From: Beutenbergia cavernae DSM 12333
Lineage (GTDB): Bacteria > Actinomycetota > Actinomycetes > Actinomycetales > Beutenbergiaceae
Reading direction: 5' to 3'
Assembly (NCBI RefSeq): GCF_000023105.1
Contig: NC_012669.1
Location: forward strand, 1,240,001 to 1,304,000
Length of the DNA stretch: 64,000 bases
Below, piece by piece: positions 52,182 through 61,605 of this stretch. Under the pieces are notes generated by a model. The model ran no database searches. It was not told the DNA's origin and saw nothing but the letters and a program-made list of their open reading frames with translations. Position 1 is the first letter of the stretch, and each line of letters opens with the position of its first letter. A program made the position numbers and the translations under genes.

Positions 52182-53006
52182 CTACACCGTCTCCACGGCC
52201 GCTGCGCGTAGCAGCACGGCGTCGAACGGGGCGTGCGACGCCAACCGATCGGTGATCCCCTGCGTCACGACGCGCTTCGCGACGGCGACGGCGTCCGTCA
52301 CGTCGGCGCCCTTCGCGAGCTCGGCGGTGATCGCCGCAGCGAACGTGCACCCCGCCCCGCTGACCCGCTCCTCGCCGATCTTCGGCGTCCGGAACTCGGT
52401 GACCCCGTCGCCGTCGAACAGGACGTCGACGGCGTCGGGACCGGGGAGCTCGACGCCACCCTTCGCGACGACGTAGCGCGGACCCCCGCTCGTGTCGAGA
52501 CGTGCGTGGATGCGACGGGCGGCCTCGGCGAGGTCCCGGGCGGTCGAGATCGCGTCCATCCCGGAGAGCGTGAGAGCCTCGAAGTGGTTCGGCGTGACGA
52601 CCGTGGCGAGCGGCAGGATTTGCGCCGTGAGCGCGGTGTCCGTGTCGAGCGCGGCGCCGGGCTCCTGGCCCTTGCAGATCAGCACGGGGTCGAGCACCAC
52701 GTGGCGCCAGGGCTGCGCCGACAGCGAGCGGGCGACGACGTCGATCGTCGCCGGCGTGCCCAGCATGCCGATCTTCACGACGTCGAGGTCGTGGCACGAG
52801 GTCGCGGCCTCGATCTGGTCGGCGATGACCTGGGGGTCGACCGGCACGAACCTGTGACCCCACGCGTTCGTCGGATCGAACGACACGATGCAGGTGATGG
52901 TGCCGACGCCGTACGTGCCGAGCGCCTGGAACGTCTTGAGGTCTGCCTGGATCCCCGCGCCACCGGTGGCCTCCGACCCGGCGACGACGTACGCGAGTTC
53001 AGTCAC
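52182..53006 (-). CDS. pdxK: Pyridoxine/pyridoxal kinase (ThiD-like PdxK)
   Basis: 274 residues of the ribokinase-like ThiD fold. 'VVAGSEATGGAGIQADLKTF' is the start motif; 'VVLDPVLICKGQEPGA', 'LPLATVVTPNHFEALTLSG' and 'VSGAGCTFAAAITAELAKG' (anion hole and catalytic Asp replaced by Cys, GAGCT) match Gram-positive pyridoxal kinases more closely than HMP-phosphate kinases. The Cys in GAGCT is a known feature of the ThiD-like PdxK group. It makes pyridoxal 5'-phosphate or a related product from vitamin B6. GTG 53006 is fixed by TACGGT 7 nt upstream; GTG 53015 is excluded on that basis. Repeat array 4 lies upstream. Confidence 0.88.
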   Translation of the reverse strand: MTELAYVVAGSEATGGAGIQADLKTFQALGTYGVGTITCIVSFDPTNAWGHRFVPVDPQVIADQIEAATSCHDLDVVKIGMLGTPATIDVVARSLSAQPWRHVVLDPVLICKGQEPGAALDTDTALTAQILPLATVVTPNHFEALTLSGMDAISTARDLAEAARRIHARLDTSGGPRYVVAKGGVELPGPDAVDVLFDGDGVTEFRTPKIGEERVSGAGCTFAAAITAELAKGADVTDAVAVAKRVVTQGITDRLASHAPFDAVLLRAAAVETV

Positions 53007-53013
53007 GGGGGTC

Positions 53014-53019
53014 ACCGTA
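53014..53019 (-). promoter_or_regulatory. -10 hexamer TACGGT, leaderless start of pdxK
   Basis: On the reverse strand TACGGT ends 7 nt before the GTG at 53006, a spacing and sequence identical to maf. Confidence 0.5.
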
Positions 53020-53100
53020 CGCACATCTCGCCCAGTGCGTGATCCCTCCTCGCGACACGCCGAGCGACGGCGGACGGAGCATGCTCTCGACGTCGGGACG

Positions 53101-53240
53101 GCTCGCGGTGGCGCAGGGAACCTCTCGCGGTCGCGCAAGGAACCTCTCGCGGTGGCGCACAGAACCTCTCGCGGTGGCGCACAGAACCTCTCGCGGTGGC
53201 GCACAGAACCTCTCGCGGTGGCGCACAGAACCTCTCGCGA
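53101..53240 (-). repeat. 22-bp tandem repeat array 4 (6 units plus partial)
   Basis: Forward-strand units at 53111, 53133, 53155, 53177, 53199 and 53221, mostly GCGCACAGAACCTCTCGCGGTG, with a partial one at 53101. The three central units (53155, 53177, 53199) are identical and the outer ones have changes. On the reverse strand the array starts 10 nt after the accE stop, in the same orientation rule as the others. Confidence 0.92.
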
Positions 53241-53250
53241 AGGGGGAGGG

Positions 53251-53574
53251 TCAGGCGCGGAGGGACCGGCGCCACGCGTCCAGGCCCCGGCCGGCGCTCC
53301 CGAACGCCGGAGCCGCGCCGGCTCCCGTACCCGGCAGCCGGCGCACGCGGGACGCGGCGACCCAGGCCGACGACGGCGCGGCGTCGTCGTCCGCCTCCGC
53401 GGCGAGAGCCGCGCGCGCGGCGGCGAGCCCGGCGACCAGGGCGGCGAGCTCGACGTCGTCCGGCGCCCCGCGCACGACGTGGACCACCGGCTGCCCGGCC
53501 GCGTCGAGCGTGACCGCGACCTCCGCGTCGGCCGGTGCCTCGTCCGGCGCCGGGCGCCGCCCGAACAGCCTCAC
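53251..53574 (-). CDS. accE: Acyl-CoA carboxylase epsilon subunit
   Basis: 107 residues, AccE5/PccE-like epsilon subunit, known only from actinobacteria, which tightens the alpha-beta carboxylase complex. '[19 protein letters not shown]' is the family core (usually R-G-x-P-x-x-E-E-L-A-A). The C-terminal '[14 protein letters not shown]' with Trp and basic residues is also typical. The GTG at 53574 overlaps the accB stop (GTGA), so it is translated with accB. Repeat array 4 follows 10 nt after the stop. Confidence 0.9.
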   Translation of the reverse strand: MRLFGRRPAPDEAPADAEVAVTLDAAGQPVVHVVRGAPDDVELAALVAGLAAARAALAAEADDDAAPSSAWVAASRVRRLPGTGAGAAPAFGSAGRGLDAWRRSLRA

Positions 53575-55160
53575 AGCGGGATGTTCCCGTGCTTCTTGGG
53601 GGGCAGCGTCGCCCGCTTGCTGCGCAGGGCACGCAGGGCCCGCACGATCTGCACCCGGGTCTCGGACGGGGCGATGACGGCGTCCACGTAGCCCCGCTCC
53701 GCCGCGTCCCACGGGTTGACGATCGCGTCCTCGTACTCGCCGATGAGGCGGGCGCGTTCGGTCTCGACGTCCCCGCCGGACTCCGCGACGGCTCGCAGAG
53801 CCCCGCGCTGCAGGATGTTGACTGCGCCGGAGGCCCCCATGACGGCGATCTGCGCCGTCGGCCACGCGAGGTTGACGTCGGCGCCGAGCTGCTTCGAGCC
53901 CATGACGATGTACGCACCGCCGTAGGCCTTGCGGGTGATGACCGTGACGAGCGGCACGGTCGCCTCGGCGTACGCGTAGATGAGCTTCGCGCCCCGCCGG
54001 ATGATCCCGTTCCACTCCTGGTCGGTGCCGGGCAGGAAGCCCGGGACGTCGACGAACGTCAGCACCGGGAGGTTGAACGCGTCGCACGTGCGCACGAACC
54101 GGGCGGCCTTCTCGGCGGCGTTGATGTCGAGCGTCCCGGCCATCGCGAGCGGTTGGTTGGCAACGATCCCGACGGCGTGGCCGTCCACGTGCCCGAAGCC
54201 CACCACCACGTTCTTCGCGAACAGCGGCTGCACCTCGAGCAGGGCGCCGTCGTCGAGGACGTGCTCGATCACCGTGTGCATGTCGTACGGCTGCGAGTCC
54301 GAGTCGGGCACGAGCGTGTCGAGCTCGGAGTCCTCGGCGGTGACCTCGAGGGAGGTCTCGGCCGGGAACGTCTGAGCGTCCGTGAGGTTGTTGGACGGCA
54401 GGAAGGTGAGCAGCGCGCGGACGTACTCGAACGCGTCGTCCTCGTCGGCGGCGAGGTAGTGCGCGACGCCGGAGCGCTCGTTGTGAGTCTGCGCGCCACC
54501 GAGCTCCTCGAACCCGACGTCCTCGCCGGTCACCGCCCGGATCACGTCGGGTCCGGTGATGAACATGTTCGACGTCTTGTCGGCCATCACGATGAAGTCC
54601 GTCAGGGCGGGAGAGTAGACGGCGCCGCCGGCGCTCGGCCCGAGGATCAGGGAGATCTGCGGGATGACGCCGGAGGCGGCGACGTTGCGCCGGAAGATCT
54701 CCGCGAACTGGGTGAGCGCGGCCACGCCCTCCTGGATGCGTGCCCCGCCGCCGTCGCTGATCCCGATGAGGGGCACGCCCGTGCGCAGCGCGAGGTCCTG
54801 GATCTTCGCGATCTTCTGCCCGTGCACCTCGCCGAGGCTGCCGCCGAACACGGTGAAGTCCTGCGAGTAGATGCACACGTTGCGGCCGTCGATCGTGCCG
54901 TGGCCGATGACGACGCCGTCCCCGAGCGGGCGTCGCCGCTCCAGCCCGAAGTTGGTGGATCGGTGCCGGGCGAACGCGTCGATCTCGGTGAACGAGCCGT
55001 CGTCGAGCAGCGCGTCGATGCGCTCCCGGGCGGACTTCTTGCCGCGGGCGTGCTGGCGTTCGACGGCGGCCGCCGCGGGGGCGTCGAGGTCGTCGGCGAG
55101 GCGCCGGCGCAGGTCGTCGAGCTTGGCGGCGGTGGTCGAGGCCGCGGTGGGGTCGGTCAC
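53571..55160 (-). CDS. accB: Acyl-CoA carboxylase beta subunit (carboxyltransferase)
   Basis: 529-residue AccD5/PccB-type carboxyltransferase that moves CO2 from biotin to propionyl- or acetyl-CoA. '[20 protein letters not shown]' at the start, '[20 protein letters not shown]' (first oxyanion hole), '[20 protein letters not shown]' and '[20 protein letters not shown]' (second domain) are all present. Which acyl-CoA it prefers cannot be read from sequence here. GTG 55160 has GGAGGATC directly upstream. It is in one operon with accE and faces the biotin ligase gene across 121 bp, which fits its need for biotinylated AccA. Confidence 0.96.
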   Translation of the reverse strand: MTDPTAASTTAAKLDDLRRRLADDLDAPAAAAVERQHARGKKSARERIDALLDDGSFTEIDAFARHRSTNFGLERRRPLGDGVVIGHGTIDGRNVCIYSQDFTVFGGSLGEVHGQKIAKIQDLALRTGVPLIGISDGGGARIQEGVAALTQFAEIFRRNVAASGVIPQISLILGPSAGGAVYSPALTDFIVMADKTSNMFITGPDVIRAVTGEDVGFEELGGAQTHNERSGVAHYLAADEDDAFEYVRALLTFLPSNNLTDAQTFPAETSLEVTAEDSELDTLVPDSDSQPYDMHTVIEHVLDDGALLEVQPLFAKNVVVGFGHVDGHAVGIVANQPLAMAGTLDINAAEKAARFVRTCDAFNLPVLTFVDVPGFLPGTDQEWNGIIRRGAKLIYAYAEATVPLVTVITRKAYGGAYIVMGSKQLGADVNLAWPTAQIAVMGASGAVNILQRGALRAVAESGGDVETERARLIGEYEDAIVNPWDAAERGYVDAVIAPSETRVQIVRALRALRSKRATLPPKKHGNIPL

Positions 55161-55281
55161 GATCCTCCACCCTAGTTGTGTGGTTCGGCACTTCTCCTGC
55201 CGGGATGCGGGGTGTCGGGCGAGGTTTCGTTGTCGGGTCGGCACAACGGGCCCCGCGCGGCGTGCGTGGGACCCTGGTGGG

Positions 55282-56094
55282 ATGGCGGAGCCAGGTCCGA
55301 GCGTCTTCCCGCGTCTCGACGTCGTGCCGCGCACCGGCTCCACGAACGACGACGTCGTGGCGGGCCTGCGCGCCGACCCGGCCGCGTGGCCGCATCTCGC
55401 CGCGTTGCGCGCCGAGCACCAGGACGCCGGCCGCGGCCGCACCGGACGCGGGTGGGAGACCCCGCCCGGCACGGCGCTCACCGTCTCGATCGTCCTGCGC
55501 CCGCGCGTGGCGCCGGAACGCTGGCCGGTTCTCACACTGCTCGGCGGGTTCGCCGTCGTCACCGGGCTGCGCCAGCTCGGCGCCCCGGCGGCGCTCAAGT
55601 GGCCCAACGACGTCGTGCTGCCCGCCCAGCCGGCGATCGAGGGCTGGGGACCGCTGCGCAAGGTGGGCGGGGTGCTGGCCGACGCGGTGCCGGGCGCGAC
55701 GACGGAGCGGTCGCCGGGCGCCGTGGTCCTCGGCGTCGGGGTTAACGTGGCGCAGGCGGCGGACGAGCTTCCCGTGCCCTGGGCGACCTCGCTCGCGCTG
55801 GCGGGCATCGTCACCGACGCGGAGCACGTGCTCGACGCCGTCGGAACGGCCCTGGCCCGGGCGTTCACCGTGTGGGAGGACGCCGACGGCGACCCGCAGA
55901 CGTCCGGCCTGCTCGACGCCCTGCGAGCGGTGACGACGACGCTCGACGAGGCCGTCGCCGTCCAGCTGCCCGGCGGGCACGTGCTCGAAGGGCGCGCCGT
56001 CGACCTGGACACGGCCGGTCGCCTGCTCGTCGACGTGGGCGGCCACCTCCAGGCGGTCGACGCCGGCGACGTGCGGCACCTGCGGCTCGCCTGA
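55282..56094 (+). CDS. birA: Biotin--[acetyl-CoA-carboxylase] ligase
   Basis: 270 residues. It attaches biotin to the carrier domain of AccA. '[19 protein letters not shown]' begins the ligase domain, followed by '[19 protein letters not shown]' (GRGRxGRxW biotinyl-AMP loop) and '[10 protein letters not shown]' (KWPND). The C-terminal SH3-like domain ends '[18 protein letters not shown]'. There is no N-terminal HTH, so it is a monofunctional class I ligase and not a repressor. The ATG at 55282 follows GGTGGG. It is divergent from accB and followed after 32 bp by the adenylate cyclase gene. Confidence 0.95.
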   Translation: MAEPGPSVFPRLDVVPRTGSTNDDVVAGLRADPAAWPHLAALRAEHQDAGRGRTGRGWETPPGTALTVSIVLRPRVAPERWPVLTLLGGFAVVTGLRQLGAPAALKWPNDVVLPAQPAIEGWGPLRKVGGVLADAVPGATTERSPGAVVLGVGVNVAQAADELPVPWATSLALAGIVTDAEHVLDAVGTALARAFTVWEDADGDPQTSGLLDALRAVTTTLDEAVAVQLPGGHVLEGRAVDLDTAGRLLVDVGGHLQAVDAGDVRHLRLA

Positions 56095-56112
56095 GCGCTC
56101 GCTGAGCGGAGG

Positions 56113-56118
56113 TACGCT
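56113..56118 (+). promoter_or_regulatory. -10 hexamer TACGCT, possible leaderless start of adenylate cyclase
   Basis: TACGCT ends 8 nt before the GTG at 56127. GGAGG lies just before it, so a leadered start cannot be excluded. Confidence 0.35.
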
Positions 56119-56126
56119 CTCGTGAC

Positions 56127-57221
56127 GTGAGTCACAGCGCCTCGGAGCGGCCGGAGTCCTCGCCCGCCCAGCCCTCGACGTACGAGCGCCACGAGCGGGC
56201 GCTCCTCGGGGGCGCGCCGACGCTGACCGTCGACGACGTGGCGGTGGCGGCGCGGACGACGCCGGCGTTCGTCCGCATGTTCTGGCGCGCGATGGGGTTC
56301 GCGAACGTGCGCGACGACGAGGTGGCCTTCACCGCGACCGACGCCGACGCCGTCCGCGACGCCGCGGCGCTCATGGCGAGCGGGCGGATCGACGAGCGCA
56401 CGTTCGTGACGGTGCTGCGCGCGCAGTCGCACTCCGCGGACCGGCTGGCACTGTGGCAGGTCGAGGCCCTGGTGGACGACGGCGTGCGCCGGCTCGGCCT
56501 CGACGACACGAGCGCGCGGCTCCTCGTGCTCGACCGGATCGGCATCGCGACGGACCTGCTCGAGCGCGGGATGGTCTACGCGTGGCGCCGCCACCTGGCC
56601 GCGCTGCTGCGGCGGATGGACGCCGCCGTCGGCCGGTCGGGGGCGCAGGCCCAGGGCGGCGACGAGCTCCCCCTCGAACGGGCCATCGGCTTCGTCGACG
56701 TCGTCTCCTACACCTCGCGCACGGCCCACCTGGGCGCCCACGACCTCGCGGAGCTCGTGCAGTCCTTCGAGCTGTTGGCGCGGGACGCGATCACGACGGC
56801 GGGCGCCCGCGTGGTGAAGACGCTCGGCGACGGCGTCCTGTTCGTCGCCGACGACCTCGTGACCGGCGCCGAGGTGGCTCTCGACGTCGTCCGGGTGCTC
56901 GAGGTGGCCGAGCAGCCGGTGCCCGTGCGGGGAGCGATCACCTGGGGGCGGGTGCTGTCCCGCTCCGGCGACGTGTTCGGGCCGACGGTCAACCTCGCGT
57001 CCCGGCTCGCCGACATCGCCGGTCCCGGTCAGATCCTCACCGACGCGGTGACCTGGGCGGTGCTCGCCGATCTCGACGCCGGCAGCGGTCTGTTCGCCCA
57101 CCGCGACCTGGACGCGCAGCAGGTCGCAGGGATCGGCGTCGTCGAACCCGTGCTGCTCGAACGGCAGCCGGACGGGGACGTCGGGCCGAGGACACGGGAC
57201 GCGGGCGAAGGATCCCGATAA
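56127..57221 (+). CDS. Adenylate/guanylate cyclase (class III) with N-terminal regulatory domain
   Basis: 364 residues. The first ~175 form a helical sensor domain with '[20 protein letters not shown]', as in actinobacterial pH-sensing-like cyclases. The catalytic domain (about 180-345) has '[19 protein letters not shown]' (first metal Asp), '[19 protein letters not shown]' (second metal Asp) and '[18 protein letters not shown]' (transition-state Asn/Arg). Soluble, so cytosolic cAMP synthesis is expected. It is followed by a two-component system, but spacing and a separate -10 box suggest independent transcription. Confidence 0.9.
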   Translation: MSHSASERPESSPAQPSTYERHERALLGGAPTLTVDDVAVAARTTPAFVRMFWRAMGFANVRDDEVAFTATDADAVRDAAALMASGRIDERTFVTVLRAQSHSADRLALWQVEALVDDGVRRLGLDDTSARLLVLDRIGIATDLLERGMVYAWRRHLAALLRRMDAAVGRSGAQAQGGDELPLERAIGFVDVVSYTSRTAHLGAHDLAELVQSFELLARDAITTAGARVVKTLGDGVLFVADDLVTGAEVALDVVRVLEVAEQPVPVRGAITWGRVLSRSGDVFGPTVNLASRLADIAGPGQILTDAVTWAVLADLDAGSGLFAHRDLDAQQVAGIGVVEPVLLERQPDGDVGPRTRDAGEGSR

Positions 57222-57245
57222 GCGCGCTTGGGGAGCGTATGAGAT

Positions 57246-57251
57246 TACGAT
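57246..57251 (+). promoter_or_regulatory. -10 hexamer TACGAT, leaderless start of response regulator
   Basis: TACGAT ends 7 nt before the GTG at 57259. It overlaps the ATG at 57250, making that earlier start unlikely. Confidence 0.5.
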
Positions 57252-57258
57252 GGGGCCC

Positions 57259-57942
57259 GTGACCAGAGTGCTGCTCGCTGAGGACGATCCCGCCATCGCT
57301 GAGCCCCTCGCCCGGGCGCTGACCCGTGAGGGGTACGACGTGTCCGTCCACGGCACCGGCCGGGGCGCGATCGAGGGTGCCGCGAGCACCGACCTGTTCG
57401 TGCTCGACCTCGGCCTCCCGGACATGGACGGGCTCGACGTCGCGCGCTGGATCCGCAACCAGGGCCTGACCACGCCGGTGCTCGTGCTGACGGCGCGGGC
57501 CGACGAGGTGGATCTCGTGGTCGGCCTGGACGCCGGCGCCGACGACTACGTGACCAAGCCGTTCCGGCTCGCGGAGCTCCTGGCCCGCGTCCGTGCGCTG
57601 CTGCGGCGGGCCGGGGCCGACGGCGGCGACGACGACGAGCTGAGCGCCCAGAACGTGCGGGTCGACGTCGCCGCGCACCGGGCGTTCCAGGGCGAGCGGG
57701 AGCTGCAGCTCACGGCGAAGGAGTTCGAGCTGCTGCGCGTGCTCGTGCGCGAGGCCGGTTCCGTGGTGTCGCGCGAGTCGCTCATGCGCGAGGTCTGGGC
57801 GTCCGACCCGACGGGCTCCACGAAGACGCTCGACATGCACATCTCCTGGCTCCGCCGGAAGCTCGGCGACGACGCGAACGCGCCGCGCTACATCTCGACC
57901 GTCCGGGGCATGGGCTTCCGGTTCGAGGACGGAGACGGCTAG
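57259..57942 (+). CDS. OmpR/PhoB family response regulator
   Basis: 227 residues. Receiver domain (1-115): '[19 protein letters not shown]' with the acidic pair Glu8/Asp9/Asp10, phosphoacceptor Asp50 in '[16 protein letters not shown]', '[10 protein letters not shown]' and '[20 protein letters not shown]' with the conserved Lys. The C-terminal winged-helix domain has '[20 protein letters not shown]' and '[19 protein letters not shown]' with '[14 protein letters not shown]'. It is the DNA-binding partner of the kinase encoded 3 bp downstream. Target genes unknown. Confidence 0.95.
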   Translation: MTRVLLAEDDPAIAEPLARALTREGYDVSVHGTGRGAIEGAASTDLFVLDLGLPDMDGLDVARWIRNQGLTTPVLVLTARADEVDLVVGLDAGADDYVTKPFRLAELLARVRALLRRAGADGGDDDELSAQNVRVDVAAHRAFQGERELQLTAKEFELLRVLVREAGSVVSRESLMREVWASDPTGSTKTLDMHISWLRRKLGDDANAPRYISTVRGMGFRFEDGDG

Positions 57943-57945
57943 TCC

Positions 57946-59271
57946 GTGCGTAGGCGCGTCCTGCTGGCGACCATCTCCGCCGTCGTGGTGGCGGTCATCC
58001 TGATCGGGGTCCCGACGGCGGTCCTGGGCGCGCTCATGGTGCGGGACGCGGCCGTGCAGAACCTCGAGGTCCGCACGGCGGCAGTGGCGCGGCAGGTCGA
58101 GCGCTACTTCGCGATCAACGCTCCCCTCAGCCCGGACGCCCTCGAGCTGTGGGTCGAGGAGGACTCGGCCCTCGCCGCCTCGATCACGGTGACGACGCCG
58201 GACGGCGAGGTCATCCACGTCGGGCCGGATTACTCGGACCAGCCGACGTGGTTGGTCAAGCAGGCGACGCCGTCGGGCGGGCTCGTGGTGCTCGACATCT
58301 CCGGTTATGCGCTCGCGTGGCGGATGGGCCAGGTCGTCGTCTACGTGGTGATCGCGTCGGCGGTCGCGTTCGTCATCGCGACGCTTCTCGCGCGCTACCA
58401 GGCGCGCCGGCTCGCCGCGCCGCTCGTCTACCTCGCGGCCAGCGCCGAGCAGATCGGCTCGGGGCAGGTGCGGCCGCGGCTGGAACCGTCCGGTGTCGAG
58501 GAGATCGACCTCGTGGCGGCCGAGCTGGCGCGGACGTCGGACCGGATGGCGGCTCGGCTCGCCGCCGAGCGGCAGTTCGCGGCCGACGCGTCGCACCAGC
58601 TCCGCACCCCGCTCACGGCGCTGTCGATGCGGCTCGAGGAGATCCAGGCGCTCACCACCGACGACGACGTGCGCGAGGAGGCGCGGGTCTCCCTCGAGCA
58701 GATCGAGCGACTCGTTGCCGTCGTCGACGACCTGCTCACGAACTCGCGACGCGCGGGCGGCGGCACGACCGAGGTCGTGCACCTCGCCGACGTCTTCCAC
58801 CAGCAGGAGGACGAGTGGGCGCCGACTTACGCGCGCAGCGGGCGGAAGCTCGTGTTCGACGACGCCGGGCCGGCCTCCGTACTGGCGTCGCCGGGCGCCT
58901 TGGCGCAGGTGCTCGCGACGATCCTGGAGAACTCCCTCAAGTACGGCGCCGGGACGACGCGGGTGGCGTGCCGGACGTCGTCGTCGGGCCACGGCGTGGT
59001 GATCGAGGTGAGCGACGAGGGGCCGGGCGTGGACGCCAAGCTGGCGCCGCGGATCTTCGAACGCTCGGTGACGTCCGGGAAGGGCAGCGGGCTCGGGCTC
59101 GCCCTGGCGCGGGATCTCGTGGCGGCCGACGGCGGCCGCCTCGAGCTGCGCCAGGCGTCCCCACCGGTGTTCGCGATCTTCCTCAGCGCGGTGCCCACGC
59201 GCCTCGACCCGGACCGCGTGCTTCCCCCGGGGTCGCTCGTGGCGGTGGGCCGCCGGCGACGCCGACCCTGA
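57946..59271 (+). CDS. Sensor histidine kinase
   Basis: 441 residues. Two membrane helices (about 6-32 and 126-148) enclose an extracytoplasmic sensor of ~95 residues. A HAMP linker follows ('RRLAAPLVYLAASAEQIG'). The phosphorylated His217 lies in 'FAADASHQLRTPLTALSMR'. The ATPase domain has 'TILENSLKYGAGTT' (N box), 'VSDEGPGVD' (G1) and 'SGKGSGLGLALARDLVAAD' (G2). Stimulus unknown. GTG 57946 lies 3 bp after the response regulator stop, so the two form an operon. Confidence 0.95.
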   Translation: MRRRVLLATISAVVVAVILIGVPTAVLGALMVRDAAVQNLEVRTAAVARQVERYFAINAPLSPDALELWVEEDSALAASITVTTPDGEVIHVGPDYSDQPTWLVKQATPSGGLVVLDISGYALAWRMGQVVVYVVIASAVAFVIATLLARYQARRLAAPLVYLAASAEQIGSGQVRPRLEPSGVEEIDLVAAELARTSDRMAARLAAERQFAADASHQLRTPLTALSMRLEEIQALTTDDDVREEARVSLEQIERLVAVVDDLLTNSRRAGGGTTEVVHLADVFHQQEDEWAPTYARSGRKLVFDDAGPASVLASPGALAQVLATILENSLKYGAGTTRVACRTSSSGHGVVIEVSDEGPGVDAKLAPRIFERSVTSGKGSGLGLALARDLVAADGGRLELRQASPPVFAIFLSAVPTRLDPDRVLPPGSLVAVGRRRRRP

Positions 59272-59282
59272 CGACGCCGCGC

Positions 59283-59783
59283 TCAGCCCACCTGGTCGGG
59301 TTCGAGCACCGGCCCGACGCCCGCGACCGGCTTCTCCTCGTCGCCGGTGAAGACCCACGAGCGGTAGCCGAGGTAGCGGAACGCGGTGCCGAGGCCGAGG
59401 CCGACGACGTTCGCGGCGATGTTGTCCGCCAGGGCGGTCTGCAGGCCGAGCACGTAGTGGGAGAACCACAGGCAGCCGACGGCGATGACCATGCCGCCCA
59501 CGTTGACGAGGCTGTAGCCGATGAACTCCCGGGTGCGTGACGCCGTCCGCCGGTCCGAGAACGTCCAGTGGCGGTTGCCGAGCCACGCCACGAGCGTCGC
59601 GACAGCGACGGAGACGACCTTCGCCGTCAGCGGCTTCGCCTCCAGCAGGTGCCCGGGGCCAAATCGCAGGAGGTTGAACAGCCCGACGTCGACGACGAAC
59701 GCGACGGCGCCCACCGAGCCGAACCGCAGGAGCTCCGGGAGGAGGCCGCGGAGGCGGGTTGACGAGAGGGCGCGGGTCGGCAC
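59283..59783 (-). CDS. GtrA family membrane protein
   Basis: 166 residues with four helices (about 20-40, 50-70, 88-108, 120-140): 'LLRFGSVGAVAFVVDVGLF', 'KVVSVAVATLVAWLGNRHW' and 'FRYLGYRSWVF', matching the GtrA pattern. GtrA-like proteins are proposed flippases or carriers for polyprenyl-linked sugars in wall or O-antigen glycosylation. The GTG at 59783 is fixed by TACGCT ending 6 nt upstream. It lies between the histidine kinase (convergent) and purK (divergent); the acyltransferase and glycosyltransferase 2-4 kb away could belong to the same surface-polymer theme. Confidence 0.88.
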   Translation of the reverse strand: MPTRALSSTRLRGLLPELLRFGSVGAVAFVVDVGLFNLLRFGPGHLLEAKPLTAKVVSVAVATLVAWLGNRHWTFSDRRTASRTREFIGYSLVNVGGMVIAVGCLWFSHYVLGLQTALADNIAANVVGLGLGTAFRYLGYRSWVFTGDEEKPVAGVGPVLEPDQVG

Positions 59784-59789
59784 CGTCCG

Positions 59790-59795
59790 AGCGTA
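59790..59795 (-). promoter_or_regulatory. -10 hexamer TACGCT, leaderless start of gtrA-like gene
   Basis: On the reverse strand TACGCT ends 6 nt before the GTG at 59783. Confidence 0.45.
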
Positions 59796-59891
59796 GCCCG
59801 CGTTGCTGTGGCCGGGTAGCGCTCGATCCCTCAGGTGCTCCCGCCCGCGGCGCAGCCCGTCTGCGGCGTCGGCCCCGGCGGCTGACGCCGA

Positions 59892-59897
59892 TACGAT
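59892..59897 (+). promoter_or_regulatory. -10 hexamer TACGAT, leaderless start of purK
   Basis: TACGAT ends 6 nt before the ATG at 59904, with the same hexamer and spacing as ispH. Confidence 0.5.
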
Positions 59898-59903
59898 CGA
59901 CCC

Positions 59904-61040
59904 ATGACGTCACCCGTGGTCGCTGTCGTCGGAGGCGGCCAGCTGGCACGGATGATGGCGCAGGCCGCGGTCGGCCTGCAGGTCGAGCTCCGTGCCCTCG
60001 TCGAGTCACCCACCTCGAGCGCCGCGCAGGTGATCCCCACCTCGAGCGTCGGCGCCGCCGCCGATGCCGACGCGCTGCGCCGGCTCGCCGCGGACGCCGA
60101 CGTGCTGACGTTCGAGCACGAGCACGTCCCCGGCGAGGCGCTGCAGGCGATCCGGGCCGACGGCCACCGGGTCGAGCCCGGCCCGGAGGCGCTGCTCTAC
60201 GCGCAGGACAAGATCGCGATGCGCACGCGCCTGACCGAGCTCGGCGTGCCCTGCCCCCGCTGGGCGGCGGTCACCAGTCGGGCCGAGATCGAGGCGTTCG
60301 GCGACGACGTCGGGTGGCCCGTCGTCGTCAAGACGCCCCGCGGCGGCTACGACGGCAAGGGGGTCCGGCTGCTCGGCCGGGACGACGCGATCGACTGGCC
60401 GTTCCCGCTGCTGCTCGAGGAGTGCGTCCCGTTCGAGCGCGAGCTCGCGGCGCTCGTCGCCCGGCGTCCCTCGGGCGAGATGCGCGCCTGGTCCCTCGTG
60501 CAGACGATCCAGCGGGACGGCGTGTGCGCGGAGGTGCTCTCACCGGCTCCCGGTCTCTCGCCCGCCGCGGCGGCGGAGGCGACGCAGGTCGCCGCCACCA
60601 TCGCTGACGGTCTCGGCGTCACGGGTGTGCTCGCCGTCGAGCTGTTCGACGTCGGCGGCCGCGTGCTCGTCAACGAGCTGGCGATGCGGCCGCACAACAG
60701 CGGGCACGTGACGATCGACGCCGCCACGACCTCGCAGTTCGAGCAGCACCTGCGGGCGGTGCTCGACCTCCCGCTCGGCGACCCGACGCAGCGCGCGCCC
60801 CACGCCGTCATGGCGAACGTCCTGGGCAGCGAGCTCGCCGACCCCACGACCGCCTACCCGGCCCTCATGGCCGAGCTGCCGCACGTCAAGGTCCACCTGT
60901 ACGGCAAGGAGGTCCGGCCGGGGCGCAAGCTCGGCCACGTCACGGTCGTGGGCGACGACCTGGACGCGCTCCGCCGTGACGCCGCCCGCGCCGTCGCGCA
61001 CCTCACCGGCCGCACCGCCACCGAAGGGACATCCACATGA
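59904..61040 (+). CDS. purK: 5-(carboxyamino)imidazole ribonucleotide synthase
   Basis: 378-residue ATP-grasp enzyme of purine synthesis; it converts AIR, ATP and bicarbonate to N5-CAIR. '[19 protein letters not shown]' is the N-terminal motif, '[19 protein letters not shown]' the nucleotide loop, and '[19 protein letters not shown]' the metal/substrate site. The C-terminal barrel contains '[20 protein letters not shown]'. It overlaps purE (ATG within its last codons), the next pathway step. Leaderless start predicted from the -10 box. Confidence 0.97.
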   Translation: MTSPVVAVVGGGQLARMMAQAAVGLQVELRALVESPTSSAAQVIPTSSVGAAADADALRRLAADADVLTFEHEHVPGEALQAIRADGHRVEPGPEALLYAQDKIAMRTRLTELGVPCPRWAAVTSRAEIEAFGDDVGWPVVVKTPRGGYDGKGVRLLGRDDAIDWPFPLLLEECVPFERELAALVARRPSGEMRAWSLVQTIQRDGVCAEVLSPAPGLSPAAAAEATQVAATIADGLGVTGVLAVELFDVGGRVLVNELAMRPHNSGHVTIDAATTSQFEQHLRAVLDLPLGDPTQRAPHAVMANVLGSELADPTTAYPALMAELPHVKVHLYGKEVRPGRKLGHVTVVGDDLDALRRDAARAVAHLTGRTATEGTST

Positions 61041-61588
61041 GCGAGGCCACCGGAAGCTCCGCACGCCCCGTCGTCGGCATCGTCATGGGATCCGACTCCG
61101 ACTGGCCGACGATGGAGGCAGCCGCAGACGCCCTCGCCGAGCACGACGTCCCGCACGAGGTCGACGTGGTCTCCGCGCACCGCACGCCCGCCGAGATGCT
61201 CGAGTACGGCCGCACGGCCGCCGACCGCGGCCTCCGCGTCCTCATCGCGGGGGCCGGGGGAGCCGCGCACCTCCCCGGCATGCTGGCGTCGGTGACGCCG
61301 CTGCCGGTGGTCGGCGTGCCCGTCCCGCTCGCGCACCTCGACGGCATGGACTCGCTGCTCTCGATCGTGCAGATGCCCTCCGGGGTCCCGGTCGCGACGG
61401 TGTCGATCGGCGGTGCGCGGAACGCCGGACTGCTCGCGGTGCGCATCCTCGCGGCGGGGGCCGACGACGACGCCGCCCGCCTCCGGGAGCGGATCGTCGC
61501 CTTCCAGGAGGGTCTCGCCGAGACGGCCCGGGCGAAGGGCGCGCGCCTGCGCGCCGCGCGAGGGCACACCACCGGATTCACGGCCTGA
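61037..61588 (+). CDS. purE: N5-carboxyaminoimidazole ribonucleotide mutase
   Basis: 183 residues, class I PurE, which moves the carboxyl group of N5-CAIR to give CAIR. '[19 protein letters not shown]' is the substrate loop, with '[19 protein letters not shown]' (catalytic His) and '[19 protein letters not shown]' following. The ATG overlaps the purK stop by 4 bp (ATGA), the usual coupled arrangement. The second long palindrome begins 17 nt after its stop. Confidence 0.97.
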   Translation: MSEATGSSARPVVGIVMGSDSDWPTMEAAADALAEHDVPHEVDVVSAHRTPAEMLEYGRTAADRGLRVLIAGAGGAAHLPGMLASVTPLPVVGVPVPLAHLDGMDSLLSIVQMPSGVPVATVSIGGARNAGLLAVRILAAGADDDAARLRERIVAFQEGLAETARAKGARLRAARGHTTGFTA

Positions 61589-61605
61589 CGAGCGGCGTCC
61601 GACGT

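Noticed and set aside
53101-53240. Repeat-encoded proteins (open frames through the arrays, Arg/Glu-rich)
   Set aside because: Unit length is not a multiple of three, so all frames cycle. The frames have no start context and lie in gaps next to well-supported genes.
53251-56079. Very long reverse-strand ORFs of 900-1300 codons spanning accE-accB and the birA region
   Set aside because: Extensions beyond the carboxylase start are antisense to birA and the cyclase. They exist because high GC content makes stop codons rare.
57250-57258. ATG 57250 as start of the response regulator
   Set aside because: It overlaps the TACGAT -10 hexamer. GTG 57259 gives the typical receiver N-terminus and the leaderless spacing.
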